Below, one piece after another: positions 6,355 through 12,428 of a DNA stretch of 12,428 nt (positions are counted from its first letter, which is position 1; the number at the start of each line of letters is the position of its first letter). The position numbers and the translations under genes were made by a program. The DNA comes from Bordetella parapertussis (lineage in GTDB: Bacteria > Pseudomonadota > Gammaproteobacteria > Burkholderiales > Burkholderiaceae): NCBI GenBank assembly GCA_945901665.1, contig CAMDLJ010000044.1, positions 1-12,428 of the forward strand. The letters are read 5' to 3'. The notes beneath the pieces were generated by a model. That model did not search any database, had not been told where the DNA came from, and was given only the letters and a program-made list of their open reading frames with translations.

Positions 6355-8412
6355 ATGCGATACATGGTGGCAGCCGATACCGGTGGAACCTTTACAGATG
6401 TGGCTGTTTATGACGCTGTGACCCAGTCGGTGTCCTACAGCAAAACATTGACGGATTACACGCATTTGGTGGACGGGGTGCTGGACGGGTTGTCTGGTAC
6501 TGAGGTGTCCTTGTCGGAGTCCTTGTTGTTCAAGCACGGGACGACCCATGTGATCAACACCTTTTTGCAGCGCTCTGGTGGCGTGGCGGCGTTGATCACG
6601 ACTGAGGGCTTCAAGGATATTTTGGAAATTGCCCGCGGCAATCGGCCCGTGCCCTTCAAGCAAGACTATCGGCGTGACCCGCCCTTGATCCCGCGATCAC
6701 ATCGATTTGAAGTCGCGGAGCGGATCAACCACAAGGGCGAGGTATTGGCCGCGCTTGATGAAAAAGCCTTGCACGATTTGGCGCAAGAACTCCAGCGCTT
6801 GGGCGTGGAGTCGGTGGCCATTTCCTTCATGAATGCCTATGCCAACCCGTGCCATGAAGAGTTGGCCAGTGCGCGCTTGAAGGCCTGGCTGCCCGGTGTT
6901 TATGTGACCTGTGCGACCACCTTGACGCGCGAGTGGTACGAATACGAGCGCACTTCCACAGCGGCGGCCAATGCCTATGTGGGTGCGCGCATTGAGTCTT
7001 ATTTGCGCACGTTCAATGACCGCTTGATCTCCAAGGGTTTCAATGGCAGCTTTTACATGATGGGCTCCAATGGTGGTGTGTTGTCGGTGGAACGCGCCAT
7101 AGAGCAACCGGTCAACTTGGTCGAATCTGGGCCGATTGGGGGATGCATCGGTGCGGCCGCTTATGCCCAGTTATTGGGCATTGATCGCCTCATCGCGTTT
7201 GACATGGGCGGGACCACCGCCAAATGCGCGTTGGTACAAGACGGTCAATTTGATGTTCACCCGATTTACTATGTGGGCGGCTATGAGCGCGGGTTCCCGT
7301 TGAAAACACCGGTTCTGGACATTGTGGAAGTGGGCGCAGGTGGCGGCTCGATTGCAGCGGTCGATGGATTTGGCCGCATCAGTGTGGGCCCCAAAAGCGC
7401 GGGATCGGAGCCCGGCCCGGTGGCCTTTGGCCGTGGCGGGCGAGAGCCCACCGTGACCGACGCCAATGTGGTGTTGGGCCGCATTGGCTCGGGCAACTTC
7501 ATGAAGGGCAAGCTGCGCTTGGACATCCAAGCGGCCAAAGCGGTGGTCAACGAATTGATTGCCACGCCCTTGGGCTACACGGGCGACTTGGCCGCTGAAA
7601 AAGCGGCTCAAGGGATTTTGGACATTGCCACCGTGACCATGGCGGGTGCCATCAAAGAAATCACCATCGAACGAGGCATTGACGCGCGGGACTTCAAACT
7701 CTTTGTGTTTGGTGGTGGTGGGCCGCTGTTTGGCTCGGTGCTGGCCAGGGCGCTGGGCATACGCCATGTGGTTGTGCCACCCCATCCGGGCAATTTTTCC
7801 ACCTTGGGCATGTTGATTGCCGGCGCACGGATGGACCTGGCGCGGACTTTTCTGACTTTGGCCACGCCGAACGCGCAAGCACACATCAACCGCATATTTG
7901 CCGAGTTGGAAACCGAAGGGCGGGCAGGTTTGCAGCGCGATTTGGGCGAGCGCGCGATTGATTTCGAATATTCTTTGGAGGCCAGGTACCTGGGGCAAAC
8001 CCATACGGTGCGGGTGGCCTACGACAAAGACAAGGCCATCGAAACCTTCTTGACTGATTTTGAGCAGACATATCAAAAACGCTTTGGCCATGCCAATGCC
8101 GATTGCGAGGTGGAGGTGTTGGCTTTGAAGTTGGGCGCGACCGCAGAAATACCCAAGCCAGACTTGCTGCAATGTGTTCAACTGCCCGTGGGTCAACCAC
8201 CCACCCACCAGGAAGTCAGAAAAGTTTACTTTGCACAACCGCATGGCTGGGTTTCAGTGCCGGTTTGGCAACGCGAGCTTTTGCCCGTGGGCTTTGCCAT
8301 AACTGGCCCGGCGATCATTGAAGAGTTCAGCTCAACAACCGTGTTGATGCCAGGCGACAAAGCACAGGTTGGTGCCTATGGTGAAATCAATTTGGAGGTT
8401 TGCGATGTCTGA
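6355..8412 (+). CDS. Hydantoinase/oxoprolinase family protein, HyuA-like ATP-binding subunit
   Basis: This 685-residue protein is the ATP-binding subunit of a two-subunit enzyme related to N-methylhydantoinase, 5-oxoprolinase and caprolactamase CapA. The family uses ATP to drive hydrolysis of cyclic amides or carboxylation of ketones. The N-terminal domain opens with D8-T-G-G-T-F-T-D. The second phosphate motif is D283-M-G-G-T-T-A-K. Further landmarks are V-E-V-G-A-G-G-G-S-I near 324-333, V-G-P-K-S-A-G-S-E-P-G-P after it, and F-G-G-G-G-P around 452-457. Asp8 and Asp283 appear to match the two ATP-site aspartates of CapA. I chose the ATG at 6355, with AAGGAA 8 nt upstream (6341-6346), over an ATG at 6283 that adds 24 residues unlike the family. 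It overlaps the HyuB-like gene by 8 nt and diverges from icmF. The substrate cannot be read from the sequence. Confidence 0.92.
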   Translation: MRYMVAADTGGTFTDVAVYDAVTQSVSYSKTLTDYTHLVDGVLDGLSGTEVSLSESLLFKHGTTHVINTFLQRSGGVAALITTEGFKDILEIARGNRPVPFKQDYRRDPPLIPRSHRFEVAERINHKGEVLAALDEKALHDLAQELQRLGVESVAISFMNAYANPCHEELASARLKAWLPGVYVTCATTLTREWYEYERTSTAAANAYVGARIESYLRTFNDRLISKGFNGSFYMMGSNGGVLSVERAIEQPVNLVESGPIGGCIGAAAYAQLLGIDRLIAFDMGGTTAKCALVQDGQFDVHPIYYVGGYERGFPLKTPVLDIVEVGAGGGSIAAVDGFGRISVGPKSAGSEPGPVAFGRGGREPTVTDANVVLGRIGSGNFMKGKLRLDIQAAKAVVNELIATPLGYTGDLAAEKAAQGILDIATVTMAGAIKEITIERGIDARDFKLFVFGGGGPLFGSVLARALGIRHVVVPPHPGNFSTLGMLIAGARMDLARTFLTLATPNAQAHINRIFAELETEGRAGLQRDLGERAIDFEYSLEARYLGQTHTVRVAYDKDKAIETFLTDFEQTYQKRFGHANADCEVEVLALKLGATAEIPKPDLLQCVQLPVGQPPTHQEVRKVYFAQPHGWVSVPVWQRELLPVGFAITGPAIIEEFSSTTVLMPGDKAQVGAYGEINLEVCDV
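8394..8398 (+). promoter_or_regulatory. Ribosome binding site for the HyuB-like gene
   Basis: A full GGAGG lies inside the last codons of the HyuA-like gene, 6 nt before ATG 8405. It is the strongest Shine-Dalgarno match in the rightward unit and fixes the HyuB-like start within the 8-nt overlap. Confidence 0.8.
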
Positions 8413-10174
8413 ACTTGCCCTGCCATCGCACGCGACCGACCCGATCACGCTCGAGGTGATTCGCCAAGACTTGGTGTCCATTCCGAATCAAATCGACAAG
8501 AACATCACCCGAACGGCCTTCAGCGCCTTCATCAGCGAGTACAAAGATTACTCGGTCGGGATTGTGGACGCCACCGGCCAGTCGGTGTCCCAGTCCCGGG
8601 GCAGCTTGGCCATTTTTGTGGCCAATGCCTTGGGCACGGCTGTGCGCGATGGGCTTGAGATTTATGGCGCAGACGGCTTGAAAGACGGGGACATCGTCAT
8701 CTCCAACCACGCGGGCACTTTGGGCCAGCATTTGAACAATGTGGTGATGTACACGCCAGTGATACACGACGGCCAATTGATGGCGTTTTTCTGTGTGCTC
8801 ATGCATTGGATCGACATTGGCGGAATGATGATTGGCTCTTGCAGTTCAACCACCGCCACGGAGATCTTCCAAGAGGGCTTGCAACTGCGCACCGTGAAGT
8901 TGTTCAACGAGGGCCGGCGCAATGAAGACATGTTGCGGGTCATTCGCTACAACACCCGTTTCCCTGAAATGTTGATGGGCGATATTGAGGCGCAAATTGG
9001 CGGGTGCTTGCTGGGCAAAAAAATGGTCCAAGACATCGCCGTGAAATATGGCGCAGACAGCTACCACGCGGCGATTCAGATGATGTGGGACCAGTCAGAC
9101 CAATCCATGCGGGCGATTTTGAAATCTGCGCCCGATGGCATTTACAAGGCCAGCTCTTTCTTGGACAACGATGGCATCGACCTCGACAGCACGGTGCCGA
9201 TCCACATCACCGTGAAAAAGTTCGGTGACCAACTCACGGTTGATTTTTCGGAAGTCTCGCCCCAACGCCCCGGCCCACTCAACGCCGGGCGCAATGGGGG
9301 GGCGGTGGCAGCTGCCAGGGTGGCCGTGAAATACCTCTTCTCTTCCGATCAACCCGTGAACGAGGGTGATTTTCGGGCTTTGAACATTGTGATTCCCGAG
9401 GGCACCTTCATCTCTGCAGGCAAAGACGCTGCGCTGGGTTCGTCTGGCAACATGATCCCCACGGTGGTGGACACGGTCATTCGCGCCATGGCCGAGGTCT
9501 TTCCGGAGCGGGTTGCGGCAGCCCACCACGGCACGTATGGGGTGCATGCTTTCCATGGCAAACACCCGGTCACAGGTCGACCCTTTTACAACTTGGACAC
9601 CATTTGTGGCGGTTGGGGTGCGACGTCTTTGGAGGATGGCTATGGGCCATCGCGCTCCAACTTGCATGGCGACACATCCAATGTGCCCATTGAAATGCAA
9701 GAGGCCACCTGCCCTTACGTGTTGGACTCATATGTGCTGCGCCCTGATTCGGGCGGGGCCGGCCAACAAAGGGGTGGCATCGGTGTGGTCAAGGTCTATC
9801 GGGTGTTGGCCGCTTGCCGCATCAACCTGAAAATTGACCGCACCAAATGCCTTCCCTGGGGCCTCAAAGGCGGCCAACCGGGCAAGCCTTCGGGCGTGTG
9901 CATCATGCGCAAAAATGGTGACAAAGAGTTTGTGTTGAAGGGCGATCACCCGGTGTTTGAAGGTGACCGCATCTTGATCGAAACGGCTGGCGGGGGCGGC
10001 TATGGCAACCCCTTGGACCGGCCCGTGCTGAAGCTCAAGCAAGACCTGGCCATGGGCTATGTCACACCCGCTGCGGCGCTAGAGGATTACGGCATCATCT
10101 TCACCGCCCAGGGCGGGGTGGACGAGGTGGCCACCGAGCAACACCGCGCACAACTCAAATCAAAGGCAGACTGA
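8405..10174 (+). CDS. Hydantoinase B/oxoprolinase family protein, HyuB-like subunit
   Basis: This 589-residue protein is the partner of the HyuA-like subunit and should carry the metal/substrate site. Family landmarks are K-D-Y-S with Asp48, N-H-A-G-T-L-G-Q-H-L-N-N (101-112), H134-W-I-D-I-G-G, the central G-P-L-N-A-G segment, and a C-terminal G-Y-G-N-P-L followed by G-Y-V-T-P-A-A-A-L-E-D-Y-G. By eye, Asp48, His109 and His134 match the caprolactamase CapB metal ligands (Asp, His, His; the two His are 25 residues apart in both), but the fourth ligand, an Asp two residues after the first His, is Asn111 here. This marks the HLNN/HWID subgroup rather than classical HyuB. The start ATG at 8405 overlaps the hyuA-like stop (ATGTCTGA); GGAGG at 8394-8398, 6 nt upstream, decides it over an ATG at 8369. 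The two subunits are thus made together. The specific lactam, hydantoin or other substrate is unknown. Confidence 0.92.
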   Translation: MSELALPSHATDPITLEVIRQDLVSIPNQIDKNITRTAFSAFISEYKDYSVGIVDATGQSVSQSRGSLAIFVANALGTAVRDGLEIYGADGLKDGDIVISNHAGTLGQHLNNVVMYTPVIHDGQLMAFFCVLMHWIDIGGMMIGSCSSTTATEIFQEGLQLRTVKLFNEGRRNEDMLRVIRYNTRFPEMLMGDIEAQIGGCLLGKKMVQDIAVKYGADSYHAAIQMMWDQSDQSMRAILKSAPDGIYKASSFLDNDGIDLDSTVPIHITVKKFGDQLTVDFSEVSPQRPGPLNAGRNGGAVAAARVAVKYLFSSDQPVNEGDFRALNIVIPEGTFISAGKDAALGSSGNMIPTVVDTVIRAMAEVFPERVAAAHHGTYGVHAFHGKHPVTGRPFYNLDTICGGWGATSLEDGYGPSRSNLHGDTSNVPIEMQEATCPYVLDSYVLRPDSGGAGQQRGGIGVVKVYRVLAACRINLKIDRTKCLPWGLKGGQPGKPSGVCIMRKNGDKEFVLKGDHPVFEGDRILIETAGGGGYGNPLDRPVLKLKQDLAMGYVTPAAALEDYGIIFTAQGGVDEVATEQHRAQLKSKAD

Positions 10175-10175
10175 C

Positions 10176-11135
10176 ATGAAACAAATCCTCTCTATTTTGC
10201 TGCTCGTGTTTGCAGCGGCACACAGCCATGCACAAACGGCGTTTCCCACCGGCCCGGTGCGCATCGTGGTGCCTTATCCGCCCGGGGCCATCACGGATAC
10301 CTTGCCCCGAATGATCGCCGAGAAACTCCGGGAGGAGTGGGGCCAACCGGTGGTGATTGACAACCGCCCCGGCGCTGGGGGTCGCATTGCCACAGAATTT
10401 GTGGCCAAGTCAGCGCCCGATGGCCACACCTTGATCGTGGCCTTGCCCGATACGCTTGTGATTGCCCCACAGCTTTACAAGAAAAACAGCTACACCATTC
10501 GTGACTTTGCGCCTGTGACCATGATGGCGCGGCAATCGTTTGTGTTGGTGGTGCGGCAAGATCTGAATGTGAACAAATTTTCAGACTTGATCGAGCTGGC
10601 CAAAAGCAAACCTGGGCAAATCAAAATGTCGTCTTGGGGTGAAGGCAGCGTGGGCCATCTGGCCTTGGAGTTGCTCAAGCAAAAGAGTGGCGTCAATATC
10701 GTGCACATCCCCTACAAAGGCGCACAAGCGGCCCTGACCGATGTGATCGGTGGCCAGGTCGACATGATGATCACCGGCTACTCCACCGCAGGCCCGCATG
10801 TGAAAACCGGGCGCATCAAAATTTTGGCGCGCACGTCATCCAACCGATCCCCCCAGATGCCGGACATCCCATCCATCAACGAATCGGGTATCCCGGGGTA
10901 TGAGGTGCAAAGCTGGTATGGCTTGGCGGCCCCGGCCCAAACGCCGCCTGCGATCATCGACAAAATCCAACGTGCGGTGGCCAAGGCCATGAGCCATCCG
11001 GCAATCGTTGAAAAAATGCAAAGTTATGCGGCTGACATCGTAGCCTCCAGGCCGGATGAATTCAGTAAACTGTTGCAAGATGAGCAAGAGCGCTGGGCCG
11101 CCGTGCTGCAAAAAGCAAACATCCAATTGGATTGA
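10176..11135 (+). CDS. Bug/TctC-family tripartite tricarboxylate transporter substrate-binding protein (first copy)
   Basis: This 319-residue periplasmic receptor belongs to the Bug/TctC family, which captures small carboxylates, amides or aromatic acids for TctAB-type transporters. A signal peptide with Lys2, a hydrophobic core (residues 4-15) and likely cleavage after S-H-A19 is visible. Family hallmarks are P-V-R-I-V-V-P-Y-P-P-G-A-I-T-D (27-41), the G-A-G-G-R-I-A motif, K-S-A-P-D-G-H-T-L and H-I-P-Y-K-G. It begins 1 nt after the HyuB-like stop (TGA-c-ATG) with AAAGG (10162-10166) nearby, so it is part of the same transcript and probably translationally coupled. This suggests it delivers the hyu enzyme substrate or a precursor. 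No TctA or TctB gene is in the window. The ligand is unknown. Confidence 0.92.
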   Translation: MKQILSILLLVFAAAHSHAQTAFPTGPVRIVVPYPPGAITDTLPRMIAEKLREEWGQPVVIDNRPGAGGRIATEFVAKSAPDGHTLIVALPDTLVIAPQLYKKNSYTIRDFAPVTMMARQSFVLVVRQDLNVNKFSDLIELAKSKPGQIKMSSWGEGSVGHLALELLKQKSGVNIVHIPYKGAQAALTDVIGGQVDMMITGYSTAGPHVKTGRIKILARTSSNRSPQMPDIPSINESGIPGYEVQSWYGLAAPAQTPPAIIDKIQRAVAKAMSHPAIVEKMQSYAADIVASRPDEFSKLLQDEQERWAAVLQKANIQLD

Positions 11136-11145
11136 AGGAGACAAG

Positions 11146-12108
11146 ATGAATTTCAAAACCCTCGCATGCGTGTTGTTGGGCCTGGTGTCGATGTCAGTCC
11201 AGGCGCAAAGCAATTACCCCAATCGGCCCATCAAGTTGGTCGTGGGCTTTGTCGCGGGCGGCGTGTCCGACGTGATGGCCAGAATCTTGGCGCCTGAATT
11301 GCAAAAGGCCTTGGGCCAGCCTGTGGTGGTCGAAAACAAACCCGGTGCGGCAGGGATCATTGGTGCGGACTATGTGGCCAAGTCTGCCCCCGATGGCTAT
11401 ACCTTGTACGTGGCACCCAATACCCATTTGATCAACCAAGCGATGAATCCCAGCATTCCTTTTCATGCCGAAAAGGACTTCACCGGCATCACCTTGCTGA
11501 CCACCACGCCCAACATGATCGTGGTCCGCTCGGACAGCCCTTGGAAAACCTTGCCTGAATATGTTCAAGCGGCCAAAGCCGACCCGGGTGGTGTGGCCTA
11601 TGCCACCTCTGGTGCGGGAACCACGGTGCATTTGGCCGGCGAGTTGTTTGCGCACTATGCCAGCATCAAGCTCAACCACATACCCTACAAAGGCGCGAAT
11701 TTGTCGGTAGAGGCGGTGATTGCGGGGCAGGTGCCTTCGTCCGTTTCGGCGCTGAGCTCATCCCTGGGGTTTATCAAGGCGGGGCGCATTCGTGTGTTGG
11801 GTGTGATGGCCGAAAAACGATCGGCCTTGCTGCCCAACTCGCCCACCATGCCAGAGTTGGGCTTTAAAAATGTGATCAGCGACACCTGGATCGGTGTGAT
11901 TGGCCCCGCCGGTATGCCACCGGCCGTATCCGCCCGCTTACACGAAGAGTTCAGCAAGCTGCTGGCGCGCCCGGACATCCGCGAGCGCATTTTGGGCATT
12001 GGCAATGAACCCGTGGGCCTGGGCCTGGGTGCTTTTCAGAACCTGATGGCCAAAGAGTTGGACACCTACATCGGACTGGTGAAGTCGGCCAATATCAAAA
12101 TTCAGTGA
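11146..12108 (+). CDS. Bug/TctC-family tripartite tricarboxylate transporter substrate-binding protein (second copy)
   Basis: This 320-residue protein is a second periplasmic receptor of the Bug/TctC family. The signal peptide (Lys4, hydrophobic core 5-16) probably ends after V-Q-A20. Conserved segments are P-I-K-L-V-V-G-F-V-A-G-G-V-S-D-V-M-A-R (27-45), G-A-A-G-I-I-G, K-S-A-P-D-G-Y-T-L and H-I-P-Y-K-G. The ATG at 11146 is chosen because AAGGAG (11135-11140) lies 5 nt upstream and a signal peptide follows; a longer reading from 11056 runs inside the previous gene and would bury the signal. It follows the first receptor by 10 nt. Outside the family motifs the two receptors differ widely, for example around residues 90-130, so they are not a recent duplication and may bind different ligands. 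The ligand is unknown. Confidence 0.92.
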   Translation: MNFKTLACVLLGLVSMSVQAQSNYPNRPIKLVVGFVAGGVSDVMARILAPELQKALGQPVVVENKPGAAGIIGADYVAKSAPDGYTLYVAPNTHLINQAMNPSIPFHAEKDFTGITLLTTTPNMIVVRSDSPWKTLPEYVQAAKADPGGVAYATSGAGTTVHLAGELFAHYASIKLNHIPYKGANLSVEAVIAGQVPSSVSALSSSLGFIKAGRIRVLGVMAEKRSALLPNSPTMPELGFKNVISDTWIGVIGPAGMPPAVSARLHEEFSKLLARPDIRERILGIGNEPVGLGLGAFQNLMAKELDTYIGLVKSANIKIQ

Positions 12109-12185
12109 GCTTTGTGGTCCTTGGCTGTTTGCTCCAGGGCAAATCCATTTCCACAATGAGTTGTTGTCTTTTTCCCAAAATGACA

Positions 12186-12202
12186 GAGGGGTATCGGCCC
12201 TC
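12186..12202 (-). terminator. Weak candidate terminator between the convergent genes
   Basis: GAGGG (12186-12190) and CCCTC (12198-12202) form a 5-bp stem with a 7-nt loop. Read leftwards the stem is followed by TGTCATTTT, a poor T run, so it could serve the convergent minus-strand gene ending at 12313. It is short. The rest of 12109-12312 shows no gene that I can support. Confidence 0.2.
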
Positions 12203-12312
12203 ATTCTGATCGCGCCGGTCCACTGGTTGCTGTTGTGCAGCGATGCGCGGTGGCGTCGTGCAGCGGCGGCGCTGAGCCAAGCCTGGGTGCGATGCACCTG
12301 ATCTGCGGCCCC

Positions 12313-12428
12313 TTAGGCGATTTGCGTGGGGTAGGGGCTGGTCTCGGCCAGGGCAATCATGTGGCGCAGCATGCGCTCGGTCATGGTGGCGCGCAAGTTT
12401 TGGTGCGCTGGCACGTCCCACAGGTTGT
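12313..12428 (-). CDS. C-terminal fragment of a probable sulfatase-family protein (5' part outside window)
   Basis: A minus-strand frame enters from the right edge and ends at TAA (complement of 12313-12315), giving 37 complete C-terminal codons. The sequence begins N-L-W-D-V-P-A-H-Q-N-L-R and ends L-A-E-T-S-P-Y-P-T-Q-I-A. The opening resembles the C-terminal element of arylsulfatase/choline-sulfatase-like proteins, in which an L-Y-D-L-x-x-D-P segment is followed by N-L-W-D-x-P and a helix to the end. The catalytic C-x-P-S-R region would lie outside the window, so the assignment rests on a short tail. The gene converges on the second receptor gene with about 204 nt between them. That the frame is coding is likely; the family is a reasoned guess. 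Confidence 0.55.
   Translation of the reverse strand, partial: NLWDVPAHQNLRATMTERMLRHMIALAETSPYPTQIA

Noticed and set aside
7171..8244. Minus-strand open frame (357 codons) opposite the HyuA-like gene
   Set aside because: The translation is rich in His, Gln and Arg with no domain, and the plus-strand gene has all its family motifs intact.
11146..11190. Possible lipoprotein signal (T-L-A-C8) in the second receptor
   Set aside because: The cysteine comes too early, before the hydrophobic core, and a normal V-Q-A cleavage site follows at residue 20.
12128..12143. Inverted repeat TTTGC/GCAAA after the second receptor gene as a terminator
   Set aside because: The stem is only 5 bp, AT-rich and followed by TCCATTTCC, not a T run; it is too weak to call.
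11938..12421. Two minus-strand open frames spanning the end of the second receptor gene and the right edge
   Set aside because: Neither has recognisable motifs. One overlaps the receptor gene, and the other is out of frame with the sulfatase-like tail, which gives a much more protein-like sequence.

Overview
The window looks like a chromosomal segment of a Burkholderiales betaproteobacterium, most likely Comamonadaceae (Limnohabitans/Polaromonas-like). The reasons are the GC-rich coding with tightly packed operons, a fused isobutyryl-CoA mutase IcmF of the betaproteobacterial type, two tandem Bug/TctC-type periplasmic receptors, and a NodIJ-like ABC-2 exporter of the non-rhizobial betaproteobacterial kind. 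No RNA gene, IS element, CRISPR array or prophage gene is visible. No gene-free stretch exceeds about 205 bases.

Layout. The left edge carries the 3' end of a plus-strand [2Fe-2S] ferredoxin gene, closed by a strong intrinsic terminator. A leftward (minus-strand) unit follows, read from 6158 down to 281: icmF, a NodI-like ATPase, a NodJ-like permease and a crotonase-family enzyme. The first three are coupled by a 4-nt GTGA overlap and a 1-nt gap. A rightward (plus-strand) unit runs from 6355 to 12108: HyuA-like and HyuB-like subunits of an ATP-dependent hydantoinase/oxoprolinase-type enzyme (8-nt overlap), then two TctC/Bug solute receptors. The right edge holds the last 37 codons of a minus-strand gene, probably a sulfatase, convergent with the rightward unit.

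The two units diverge from a 196-bp control region (6159-6354). It contains a perfect 16-bp palindrome (6205-6220) with an extra overlapping half-site, resembling boxes of the MerR-family regulator LiuR, which controls branched-chain amino acid/acyl-CoA catabolism. It also contains three copies of the octamer TTTTGCGC on the hyu side.

Functional picture (inference). IcmF interconverts isobutyryl-CoA and n-butyryl-CoA with B12. Its Phe/Gln active-site pair, where methylmalonyl-CoA mutase has Tyr/Arg, fits that substrate class, and the crotonase could act on a related acyl-CoA. Why a NodIJ-type exporter is translationally tied to icmF is unexplained. The hyu unit looks like a scavenging module for a cyclic amide, imide or other small compound, captured by one or both periplasmic receptors. 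The substrate is unknown, and the TctA/TctB membrane subunits are not in this window. The HyuB protein has Asn where the caprolactamase metal site has Asp, which suggests a distinct subfamily chemistry. I see no wholly novel system. The best leads are the icmF-nodIJ coupling, the shared control region, and the HLNN/HWID-type HyuAB with two dedicated receptors.
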